A DNA stretch of 64,000 nucleotides from an uncultured Lachnospiraceae bacterium. GTDB taxonomy: Bacteria > Bacillota > Clostridia > Lachnospirales > Lachnospiraceae. Shown piece by piece: positions 28,801 through 36,274 of the stretch (position 1 is the first letter of the stretch; each line of letters starts with the position of its first letter). The translations under genes and the position numbers were made by a program. Location: assembly GCA_910588845.1 (NCBI GenBank), contig CAJURU010000017.1:1-64000 (forward strand). The letters are read 5' to 3'. Under the pieces are notes generated by a model. It was not told where the DNA came from. It saw only the letters and a program-made list of their open reading frames with translations, and made no database searches.

Positions 28801-31072
28801 TGTAGGATTGTATCTGCCTACAACCCTCACATGGACAGAAAAAGGCGTGAAGGTTGTACAGGAAACGGAATTCCCGTCAGAGACAACGAAACTGACTGTT
28901 TCCCAGATAGAAGGCAAGACAGCGCAGAGCTTTGACATGAAGCTGCGCGTTCCCTATTGGGCAACCAACGGATTTACCGTGAAGAAGAATGGCGTGAAAG
29001 TAGATGTGAATGCAGAAATCAGCAGTTATGTGACGGTTGAAGGCGTTCAGGCAGGCGACGTTATTGATGTTGAGATGCCGTGGACGCTGCACCTTGACAA
29101 GACCCCGGATAAGATTGGTACTTCCACCGTGGCGAGCGTAATGTATGGACCTTTCGTTATGGCGGCAAAAGACAGCCGTACCGACTGGATCGTACTCAAA
29201 TTGTCAGCAAATCTTCCGGATTCTATTCAGACAAGCACGAACGCAGCGAATGGGTTCCCCACGCTGACAGCAAACGGATATAACTTTGCGCCGATGTTTG
29301 CGCCTGAGTATGCAACTTCCGCATACCATGCGTATTTCAAGGTATTTACCGTATCGGATGATGGAAATTATTACGATGTTGATGTGACGAATTACACACC
29401 GCAAAAAGGCAGCTTTGTTGTAGACGAGGTAGTGAAAGAGGGATCAGATTTGTTGATTACGGCACAACCCGAAGAGGGATATAAATTGCAGATGTTAGTA
29501 GTCAATGGTCAGAAAGTGCAAGCCGATGCGGATAACACTTATACGGCCAAGAATGTAACAGGTGATGTTACCATCGTGGGAAGCTTCTGCTCTGCAAATC
29601 CGCCGGCAGTAAACCAGCAGAATTTGGAGTTTGCGGCGTCCGTAACGTCGGATTATACAGCTGGACATGAGAACCTCAATGGAATCAAGGCTGATTGGGA
29701 ACCCACAAGGTCAAATGACGGAACGATGAAGGGCTGGGGCAACTGGTCGCAGAACCCGGGCAGCGAGCATTATGTACAGTATATGTGGGATTCAGAAGTT
29801 ACCATGGATCGCTTTGATATTTTCTGGTATGATGATGGCGGCGGAACCAGAGTTCCGGCAAGTTTAAAAATTATGTATATTGCCGGGGATGGAACCTGGA
29901 AAGAAGCAAACATGACTTCCAAATTTGAAGATATCATTGCCATTGACAAGTACAATACCATCAATTTTGATCCGATTACGACGATTGCCGTTAAGTTGGT
30001 GATGACTGTGCACAAGGACGGCGCGGCAAATGGTATTTACCGCTGGAAAGTAAGTGGAAAAGTTCCAGCAGCGGCAGAAGACAAGGTTGTGCTGAAGGAT
30101 GCTGTGGATGAGGCTATAAAAGCAGCAGGAAGTACGAACGACGGCAAGTATACCGCTGATAGCTGGAATAAGCTGCAAGCAGCTCTTGATAAGGCCAAAG
30201 AAGTGCAGGAAAGCCAGACGGCAACGAAAGCTGACGTAGACGCAGCGTTGGCGGCAGTGAAGGAAGCGATGAATGGTTTACAGCTTGTCAATCCTCCCAC
30301 GGCGGCAGATAAGACAGCTTTAAAAGCAGCTATAGATAAGGCTTCAGCTAAGGATAAGAAAAAATATACTGCCGATAGTTGGAAAAATTTGGAGTCAGCT
30401 CTTGACAAAGCGAAAAAAGTATATGATAATAAACTTGCGACAAAGGATGAAGTGACAACGGCTGCTAAAACATTGAACACAGCGATTGCCAATCTGAAAG
30501 AGCAGAGCGGAAGCGCTGGTACTGTGAAGCCTGCCACACCTTCCTCTGTCAAAGCATCATGGACTGGCAGCAAGAATATCAAGGTCACATGGAAGAAAGC
30601 AGCGAATGCACAGAAGTATATCGTATACCGCTCTTACAAGAAATCTTCCGGTTTCAAGAAGATTGCAACTGTGGCTAAGACTACTTATACAGACAAGAGT
30701 TCTACAGCAGGCAAGACAGCGTATTACAAGGTTGTTGCTACCAGAGGAACTGTGAAGAGTTCCTACAGCAAGGCGGCAAGCGCGTACAAGGTAAAGACGC
30801 CTGCGAAGGTCAAGGCTAAGGCCAAGAAGCGCACCATTACGGTAAGCTATGGCAAGGTAGCAAAAGCGAAAGGCTATGAGATTTACCGCTCTTCCAAGAA
30901 GAACGGAAAGTTTAAGAAAGTAGCTACCATCAAGAAAGCTAAGACGACGAAGAAGACTTTCAAGAAGATGAAGAAAGGCGCTTATTACTTTAAAGTGAGA
31001 GCATATCAGACTTCTGGAAAGAAAAAGATTTGCACCGCCTACAGTAAGACGGTGAAAGTAAAAGTCAGATAG
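25808..31072 (+). CDS. giant secreted GH127/GH146-type beta-L-arabinofuranosidase
   Basis: A 1754-residue exported enzyme. Order: signal peptide (about 1-36); LamG-like domain (about 42-270); two Ig-like domains with ITWxS-type strands (about 275-455); Big4-like domain (about 458-540); GH127/GH146 barrel (about 545-1190) with LRGHSTGHYMSALALAYA; a short beta repeat; an F5/8-type C-like domain with WYDDGGGTR (about 1275-1415); two FIVAR repeats (YTADSW motif); two Lys-rich FnIII modules. The zinc site equivalents are Glu898 and Cys900 in CETC and Cys973-Cys974 in TCCHGTGMENH, so activity is expected. ATG 25808 has AGGAGG at ideal spacing; the in-frame ATG at 25751 lies inside an inverted repeat and lacks one. 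Confidence 0.9.
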   Translation: MRKRRRLFQKLLASILSLALVLTGVIPQGMSSVQAAGETEDGLILYYNFDLQNSFSTEISDLSGNKNAGHLKRIGGAPEGNYTIDDVNIYGKPVKALNLPGGEDGTYLQLPDGILKYCDAVTISMWVKLSTNTGYQRIWDFGSDTTKYMYLLSDGGNEGHEGYAAAITNDGWGNEVGVSKGVDSNIDKNRWVLTTVVMDGTNMTLYENGQKIKDTVDTKLTVKSLGNTTGNYIAYGQFGNPPTKGQFAEVKIYNKALTAAEIQAMYDVDDAGIVSADNGDLDLGDTSAVTEDIELPTKGINGSDIAWTSQNSAIQIQTTGGKTIGKVTRPGKGASDAVGTLTAAISKGQANVTKTFDVTVLAQYTDQQIADKDAAEIRKNMGDLSAVTADIVLPASGSLGSVVQWASTNPAIKIENGVAKVTRPEIGAENASGKLTATVSYNEATAKVELDVNVLAFREAVTIKTVEEINVTTLKGKSPSLPNHVKVTYTDNTTGKEKVTWPTAIESSKYNTVGNFEVEGSIVDAKPSKKVTAKVSVVDQDEVAKEVVSETFDLSDITLDKIGDNGSILTQNRDRDIAYLKLLDNKRMLYNFYKTFGKTAEIEGVQPLGGWDEPSGLLRGHSTGHYMSALALAYASTGDEELNNKLKEMIHELRELQKLSKGQAKDFVSLGSAQSKWSKDPNEWGEGFISAYSPNQFAELEKYTPYGGDDGIWAPYYTLHKLIAGFLDAYTYTGNTEALEAAKALGKWTHNRLSACGQEKLTKMWAMYIAGEFGGFNESMAQLYIYAKADNDPDADIYLEGAKLFDNTEFFNSLAANVDSIQKKHANQHIPQIIGAMEIYEATVAKGSPEVKYYDIAENFWQMVVSRYAYSIGGVGTGEKFTDPYQQANSISGNSNCETCAAYNMLKLTKMLNNYNPENAEYMDYYERTLYNQILASQTPNVTGNMHNGTTYMLPIGPGARRSFGGDYDAFTCCHGTGMENHVKYQEAAYAKTADALYVGLYLPTTLTWTEKGVKVVQETEFPSETTKLTVSQIEGKTAQSFDMKLRVPYWATNGFTVKKNGVKVDVNAEISSYVTVEGVQAGDVIDVEMPWTLHLDKTPDKIGTSTVASVMYGPFVMAAKDSRTDWIVLKLSANLPDSIQTSTNAANGFPTLTANGYNFAPMFAPEYATSAYHAYFKVFTVSDDGNYYDVDVTNYTPQKGSFVVDEVVKEGSDLLITAQPEEGYKLQMLVVNGQKVQADADNTYTAKNVTGDVTIVGSFCSANPPAVNQQNLEFAASVTSDYTAGHENLNGIKADWEPTRSNDGTMKGWGNWSQNPGSEHYVQYMWDSEVTMDRFDIFWYDDGGGTRVPASLKIMYIAGDGTWKEANMTSKFEDIIAIDKYNTINFDPITTIAVKLVMTVHKDGAANGIYRWKVSGKVPAAAEDKVVLKDAVDEAIKAAGSTNDGKYTADSWNKLQAALDKAKEVQESQTATKADVDAALAAVKEAMNGLQLVNPPTAADKTALKAAIDKASAKDKKKYTADSWKNLESALDKAKKVYDNKLATKDEVTTAAKTLNTAIANLKEQSGSAGTVKPATPSSVKASWTGSKNIKVTWKKAANAQKYIVYRSYKKSSGFKKIATVAKTTYTDKSSTAGKTAYYKVVATRGTVKSSYSKAASAYKVKTPAKVKAKAKKRTITVSYGKVAKAKGYEIYRSSKKNGKFKKVATIKKAKTTKKTFKKMKKGAYYFKVRAYQTSGKKKICTAYSKTVKVKVR

Positions 31073-31111
31073 GTTATATTTGTATATCCCTTCTTTATAA
31101 ACATGCAAAGG

Positions 31112-31139
31112 CCCCTGCCCGATCCCGGCGGGGGTTTTT
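31112..31139 (+). terminator. intrinsic terminator of the second GH127/GH146 gene
   Basis: Stem cccctgcc (31112-31119) with ggcggggg (31127-31134), one wobble, followed by ttttt. It lies 40 bp after the stop. Confidence 0.8.
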
Positions 31140-31147
31140 GCGTGGTT

Positions 31148-31213
31148 TTTTTATCTTATAGGAAAGACCTTGTCACGCTAAAGCGTGAAAGTGTCTTTCC
31201 TATAAGATAAAAA
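31148..31213. repeat. long palindrome with a CGCTAAAGCG hairpin at its centre
   Basis: A 21-bp perfect stem (31148-31168 with 31193-31213, core cttataggaaagac) encloses a second hairpin, tcacgc/gcgtga, with a taaa loop. A decayed relative occurs at 31340-31385. This is the start of a 383-bp gap without genes (31073-31455). Confidence 0.75.
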
Positions 31214-31244
31214 CGATTATGCGCACTCGCACAAGAGGAAATAT

Positions 31245-31333
31245 GTCGCTAAAGCGACTGTGCTCGGCGCGGCAAAGTAGCCAAGTCCCTCATGATTGAG
31301 GGATTTAGGGAGTTGAAGCGGACTTGTCCGCTT
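31245..31333. repeat. run of three further hairpins in the same gap
   Basis: gtcgc/gcgac with a taaa loop (31245-31258), tccctc/gaggga (31286-31303) and aagcgga/tccgctt (31316-31333) follow one another. The last is followed by tgttctttta, so it might terminate transcription. No ORF of note is present. Confidence 0.55.
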
Positions 31334-31455
31334 TGTTCTTTTATAGAAAGAGCTTGTCACACTAAAGTATAGAAGTATTTTCCTGTCTTGTTATCGGGCA
31401 GAAAATATAATAAAATAATGCTGAATAAAATAAAGTTGTGAAAAGGAGAATCATC

Positions 31456-32349
31456 ATGCCGATATCATTTTATGAGGCAATCTGGATTTTTATAATATAT
31501 GCGTTTCTGGGCTGGGTTGTCGAGGTGGCTTTTGCCGCATTCCGCTCCCATTCATTCGTAAACAGGGGGTTTCTCAATGGGCCCCTTTGCCCGGTTTACG
31601 GTTGCGGAGTATTGGCGGTGGTTGTTATTTTATATCCTTTGCATCGTAACTTATTTTTATTGTTTTTATGTTCTTTTGTCCTTGTATCTGCCATTGAATT
31701 TCTTACAGGTTTCCTGTTAGAGAAGCTTTTCCATAATAAATGGTGGGATTATTCGGAAAGGAAATTTAACATCTGTGGGTATATCTGTCCATTATTTTCT
31801 ATTCTTTGGGGGGTGGGCTGCGTATTTGTACTGAAAGTATTTCATCCCATCGTGTATAGGGGAATCCGTCTGCTGCCCCGATTGCCAGGTACTATCGTGC
31901 TTATACTCCTTTGTCTGGTATTTTCGGTGGATTTGGCCATAACTGTGGCAACCATTCTTCAATTTAACGAGAGATTGCGTCTCTTAGATGAAATTGCCGG
32001 CAAGATTAAAATTATCTCCAATGAACTCGGAGAGAATATCTATGAAGGAGTAACCGTCGCCGTGGAAAAGGGCGGTGAATTAAAGGAGAACATTTATGAA
32101 GGCGTGACCGTCGCCGTGGAAAAGGGCGGTGAATTAAAGGAGAACTTTGATATCAAAGCGACCGAGATAAAGAATACTTTTCTTGAGAAAAAATCAGAAC
32201 GCTCACGGCTTCAACAGCAGTATAATCGACTGTTATCGGAGAATATCAGTTTTGGCATGAAGCGTATTATGCGGGCGTTTCCCCGCATGAAATCAAGAGC
32301 TTACCAGGAGACTTTGTTAAAGTGGAAAAATCATTGGGGGGAAAAGTAG
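31456..32349 (+). CDS. CmpB-like membrane protein (putative ABC-transporter type IV, PF06541)
   Basis: A 297-residue protein with about five membrane helices in its first 185 residues and a charged cytoplasmic C-terminus. The start motif (FYEAIWIFIIYAFLGWVVEV), the FVNRGFLNGPLCPVYGCG loop and WWDYSERKFNICGYICP are hallmarks of the PF06541 family. Despite the family name no partner ATPase is adjacent, and the function is not established. ATG 31456 has AAAGGAG upstream; a GTG at 31438 would add six residues. The cytoplasmic part contains an 18-residue tandem duplication (see the repeat at 32032-32139). It probably has its own promoter, because the gap upstream holds a terminator and palindromes. 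Confidence 0.85.
   Translation: MPISFYEAIWIFIIYAFLGWVVEVAFAAFRSHSFVNRGFLNGPLCPVYGCGVLAVVVILYPLHRNLFLLFLCSFVLVSAIEFLTGFLLEKLFHNKWWDYSERKFNICGYICPLFSILWGVGCVFVLKVFHPIVYRGIRLLPRLPGTIVLILLCLVFSVDLAITVATILQFNERLRLLDEIAGKIKIISNELGENIYEGVTVAVEKGGELKENIYEGVTVAVEKGGELKENFDIKATEIKNTFLEKKSERSRLQQQYNRLLSENISFGMKRIMRAFPRMKSRAYQETLLKWKNHWGEK
32032..32139 (+). repeat. 54-bp in-frame tandem duplication
   Basis: Two adjacent copies encode ENIYEGVTVAVEKGGELK, and a third partial ENFD follows. The DNA copies are nearly identical, so the duplication is recent. It lengthens an amphipathic helix after the last membrane segment. Confidence 0.9.
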
Positions 32350-32386
32350 CGAACGTTATACAAAAATAAATGATAGAAACAAGGAA

Positions 32387-32428
32387 CAAAATGCCTTGAT
32401 CGCATGGCGGTGCGGTTGGGGCGTTTTT
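32387..32428 (+). terminator. weak terminator after the CmpB-like gene
   Basis: caaaatgcc can pair with gggcgttttt through one or two wobbles, with an inner cgca/tgcg hairpin, and runs into ttttt. It lies about 40 bp after the stop. Confidence 0.45.
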
Positions 32429-32472
32429 GTCTATAAAATCCTGTTCTTTTTCTGAATTTTGCGGCAGAATCT

Positions 32473-32492
32473 TAAATAATTGCTACAATATT
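32473..32492 (+). promoter_or_regulatory. TAAATA..TGCTACAA motif with extended -10
   Basis: taaataattgctacaatatt contains TGCTACAAT, a good extended -10, about 80 bp before the start codon. Nearly the same block lies upstream of the next gene (36180-36199). It may be a shared promoter or operator for the two related surface proteins. Confidence 0.4.
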
Positions 32493-32571
32493 AAAATAAT
32501 ACCATATGGTGCGTAAATAATCCTTGCTAAAATTAATTATTATTACAATCGGCGTAAAAGGAGGATAAAGC

Positions 32572-35500
32572 ATGAAGAAGAAAATTTTAGCTATGGTATT
32601 GAGCCTGGCTATGGCAGCCACTATGCTGCCGGCGACATCAGTGCAAGCTGCCGACGGCGTTACGGCGGCTGCGCCAACGCAATTGTCAGATGAGATAGTG
32701 GATTTAGGGCTAAGCGCTTCTAGTGTAAAATCAGATTATACAGCAAGCTGGGAGAAGTTGGCAGGAATTAATGAAAACTGGGAACCTACAGTGTCTAATG
32801 ATGGTACAGGGAAGGGTTGGGGAAACTATCCTCAAGCAGAAGGAAGCAAGCATTGTGTGCAGTATAACTGGAATGCGCCTGTTACCACGAATTGGATGCA
32901 GATTTTCTGGTATGATGATGGCGGCGGTACACGCATTCCACCAACACTGACGATTCAGTATAGAAATGATAAGATTGTCTCTCCCGATGATCCTACAGTG
33001 CCAGCGCCTGATGATGACGAAGGATGGACCAATGTTACAATGATAACTGATTATGCGGATGCCCAGATGACGGATCAATATAATACGATTGGATTTGAGG
33101 AGATTACTGCAACGTCTATCCGCCTGGTAATGCCAATTCGCCAAGGAGCATCAGCAATGGGAATCTACCGCTGGAAGGTTATGGCGCCGCTTTCAGGGGA
33201 AGCTGCGGATCAGAGGGATAAAGATGCATTGACATTGCCGGCACAGACAGATGAAGCTTTTAACCTTCCCTCTAAAACGATAAGCGGTAAGGCTATTTCC
33301 TGGGAGTCATCCAATACAGCGATTACTGTAGACGGAACTACTGCGAAGGTTGCAAAAGTAGCCGAAGAAACAGATGTAACTATGACAGCCAAAGTAGATG
33401 GGGGAGTATTCAAGAGTATTATAGTTAAAGTATTGCCCTCTGCTGAGAAGATTGACCTCTCAACGATTACCGTACCTGGTTATCCATATACGACGGAATA
33501 CACAGGAGCAGCTCAGTGGCCGCGGAATGTAGGGACATTAAATATTGATGGGACTGAACTATCAGAAAATATTAATTATACATGCAGTGGGACTTTTCAG
33601 ACAGACGGTCCAATAAATGCAGGAGAAAAGACTGTTATCCTCACGGCAAAAGAAGGTGATAAACTTTGCACTGGAAGTATAACATTGACTTATACTATTA
33701 CTCCTAAGGTATTAAGGGAAGAGAATGTCACGTTAGAACAGGAAGAGTATACATACGTGGAAGGCACGCCAATTGAACCTGCTGTAACTGTAAAGGCAAC
33801 GGTGATAAGTACAGAAACATGGCAGCCAGTCGAAGTAGTATTGGAAAAGGATAAAGATTACACAGTAACGTACAGCAACAATACTGCACCGGGAGCCGGA
33901 ATGGTAACCGTAACGGGTAAAGGTAATTTCAGCGGTACCATACAGAAGAGTTTCTCCATCAATGAAGCAGGAAAGACAGCGATTGGTGCGGCAACCGTTA
34001 CATTAGAGAAAGACACGTACTTAGAGACCGGCGCAGCCATTGAGCCTGGCGTAACATCTGTTGTTCTGGGTGAGAAAACTCTGACAAAGGACACAGATTA
34101 TTCGGTGTCATATATGAACAATGAAGTTCCTGGAACCGCAGAGGTTGTGATTGCCGGCAAAGGCGATTATACGGGAAGTGTGAAGAAAACCTTTACGATT
34201 CTCAAAGACTTAAATAAAACGGAGATAGTTCTGAGCAACAATGGTATTTATGAGTATACAGGAGAGGCCATCAGCCCATTTATAGAGGTTGTAAGGTACG
34301 GCAGCCAGGAGTTAAAGTGGCAGCAAGATTGGATGCCGGTAATGCCGGAAGAAGATGTGATAAATCCTGGTACTTATGAGATAGGCATAACGTGCGAAGG
34401 AATTACAGGCAAAGATTTCGGCGGAAGCAAGACCATTACGTTCAAGGTTGTAAAGACATTGACGGAAGCGGACGTTACGGTAAATGGCGAGTACATGCAG
34501 ACGGGGGCGCAGATTAAGCCGGATATTACCGTCAAAGTAACTTTGAAAGAGAATGGTGAAGATGTTGAGAAGACTTTAGTAAAAGATACCGATTACACGG
34601 TAGAGTACGGTGAGAATATTACCGTAGGCGAAGAAGCGGGAACCGTCATTGTCAAAGGTAAGGGAGATTATGCAGGAACGGTAACTAAGAAATTTGCTAT
34701 CAAGGAAGATCCGAATTTCAATAACAAGATTGATCTTGGCGGGGTTACAGTAACATTCCCCAATGAGGGCAAATATGAATACACGGGTGCGAAGATCCAG
34801 CCGACAGCTACTGTAAAAGATGGTGAGACGCCATTGGTTAATGAAAGCGATTATACAGCAGAGTATCCGCAGGATGTAATCAGCGTGGGCGAAAAGTCAG
34901 TGACTGTAAATCCTGGAAGCAACGGCAAGTACAAGAACAGTAAAGCGGCGTCTTATGAGATTAAGGCCAGGACGCTGACAGACAGCAATGCGGAAGTAAC
35001 TCTTACAATGCCTGGCAATATAGAGGAAGGGACACAGATTAAGCCGGAAGTATCGGTGAAAGTGACAGTCAACAATTATGCACATGAATGGTATCAGGAA
35101 GGAGATGCAGCGATTACGCATGATCTTGCCAAAGATACCGATTACACAGTAGAATACGGCGAGAACAAGACGCCGGGCGCAGAGGCAGGAACTGTCATCA
35201 TCACAGGTAAAGGCAATTATGCCGGAAGCGTAGTAAAGAAATTTGATATCCCGGGCTCCGGGCAGGAAGTAACAAAGACGGATTTAAAAGACGCAGTCGT
35301 AACGGTTCCGAACTGTACTTATAATAAAAAACCACAGGCTCCGGCTGTCACAGTAAAAGTAGGAGGCAAGACTTTAGTAAAAGATACAGATTATACGGTT
35401 TCCTATGCCAACAATGTCAATGCTGGAACGGCAAAGGCGCTCATTACCGCCAAAGAGGGCAGCGCTTATACCGGATCAGCAGAGAAGAGTTTTACAATCA

Positions 35501-36048
35501 ATAAGGCCAATGCCACGATTAAGGCAAAGAACATTACCAAGACGGCCGGCGAGAAAAACTTTAGTTTTGGAGCTTCTGTAAACAGCGGTGGGAAATTAAG
35601 TTATAAATCATCGAAAACGAAGATTATAAAGGTTGTCAAAGGCAAGGCGCAGATTACCGGTGTTGGAACATCAAAGATTACGATAACAGCGGCGGCTACG
35701 GCAAATTATAAGGCGGCTGCCAAAACCATTAATATTAAAGTTAATAAGCCTAAGAGAGCAACGCTTTCCAAAGCAGAGAGCAAAAAATCCGGCCAGCTGA
35801 AAATCTCCTGGAAGAAGGATGCAAAAGCAGCGGGCTACAAAGTAATCTATTCCACCGATAAGAAGTTTAAGAACAAAAAAGCTGCCAGGACTGTTACGAT
35901 TAAGAAGAATAAGACGGTAAGCAAGACGATCAAGAAGCTGAAAAAAGGCAAGAAGTATTATGTAAAGGTATGTTCTTATGCAAAGATTGGTAAGAAGGAA
36001 GTTCTTGGCAGCTATAGTAAGGTGAAGAGCGTGAAGATTAAGAAATAG
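32572..36048 (+). CDS. secreted non-catalytic surface protein with Ig-like repeats
   Basis: A 1158-residue exported protein without a recognisable enzyme domain. Order: signal peptide (1-26, LPATSVQA); an F5/8-type C-like domain (about 40-205) with FWYDDGGGTR, closely matching that of the preceding GH127/GH146 enzyme; an Ig-like linker with SWESSNTAI; then about six MBG-type Ig-like repeats of 75-100 residues, each with a (K)DTDYTVxY strand and a GKGxYxGTVxKxF strand; a Big2-like segment and a FnIII end rich in Lys. AGGAGG precedes the start. The signal sequence is nearly the same, also in DNA, as that of the next gene. It probably binds glycan and the cell wall, as a scaffold or adhesin for the enzymes. 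Confidence 0.75.
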   Translation: MKKKILAMVLSLAMAATMLPATSVQAADGVTAAAPTQLSDEIVDLGLSASSVKSDYTASWEKLAGINENWEPTVSNDGTGKGWGNYPQAEGSKHCVQYNWNAPVTTNWMQIFWYDDGGGTRIPPTLTIQYRNDKIVSPDDPTVPAPDDDEGWTNVTMITDYADAQMTDQYNTIGFEEITATSIRLVMPIRQGASAMGIYRWKVMAPLSGEAADQRDKDALTLPAQTDEAFNLPSKTISGKAISWESSNTAITVDGTTAKVAKVAEETDVTMTAKVDGGVFKSIIVKVLPSAEKIDLSTITVPGYPYTTEYTGAAQWPRNVGTLNIDGTELSENINYTCSGTFQTDGPINAGEKTVILTAKEGDKLCTGSITLTYTITPKVLREENVTLEQEEYTYVEGTPIEPAVTVKATVISTETWQPVEVVLEKDKDYTVTYSNNTAPGAGMVTVTGKGNFSGTIQKSFSINEAGKTAIGAATVTLEKDTYLETGAAIEPGVTSVVLGEKTLTKDTDYSVSYMNNEVPGTAEVVIAGKGDYTGSVKKTFTILKDLNKTEIVLSNNGIYEYTGEAISPFIEVVRYGSQELKWQQDWMPVMPEEDVINPGTYEIGITCEGITGKDFGGSKTITFKVVKTLTEADVTVNGEYMQTGAQIKPDITVKVTLKENGEDVEKTLVKDTDYTVEYGENITVGEEAGTVIVKGKGDYAGTVTKKFAIKEDPNFNNKIDLGGVTVTFPNEGKYEYTGAKIQPTATVKDGETPLVNESDYTAEYPQDVISVGEKSVTVNPGSNGKYKNSKAASYEIKARTLTDSNAEVTLTMPGNIEEGTQIKPEVSVKVTVNNYAHEWYQEGDAAITHDLAKDTDYTVEYGENKTPGAEAGTVIITGKGNYAGSVVKKFDIPGSGQEVTKTDLKDAVVTVPNCTYNKKPQAPAVTVKVGGKTLVKDTDYTVSYANNVNAGTAKALITAKEGSAYTGSAEKSFTINKANATIKAKNITKTAGEKNFSFGASVNSGGKLSYKSSKTKIIKVVKGKAQITGVGTSKITITAAATANYKAAAKTINIKVNKPKRATLSKAESKKSGQLKISWKKDAKAAGYKVIYSTDKKFKNKKAARTVTIKKNKTVSKTIKKLKKGKKYYVKVCSYAKIGKKEVLGSYSKVKSVKIKK

Positions 36049-36067
36049 AGATTTTAATGAATTAGCA

Positions 36068-36105
36068 CAGCAAAGGCCGCTCCTGTTGGGGCGGTCTTTT
36101 GCTGC
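36068..36105 (+). terminator. intrinsic terminator of the Ig-repeat protein gene
   Basis: aaaggccgctcc pairs with ggggcggtcttt (two wobbles), loop tgtt, with a further cagca/tgctg extension. The T-run is short (tctttt). It lies 20 bp after the stop. Confidence 0.65.
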
Positions 36106-36179
36106 AAACGTTTTTCCATGTGCAATTGACAGAATGAGAACAAGGTACGGCAGACTTTTTAACTTTAATTTCTTTACCT

Positions 36180-36199
36180 TAAATATCTGCTACAACCTT
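36180..36199 (+). promoter_or_regulatory. second copy of the TAAATA..TGCTACAA motif
   Basis: taaatatctgctacaacctt matches the block before the previous gene. A TATAAT lies further down at 36235-36240, so the promoter itself may use that box and this motif may be an upstream site. Confidence 0.35.
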
Positions 36200-36274
36200 A
36201 AAAAAGTGTCATTTAGAGAGAACAAAAAAGTTGCTATAATTAAAATCATTATGAAAAGTGAAGGAGGAATGAGG

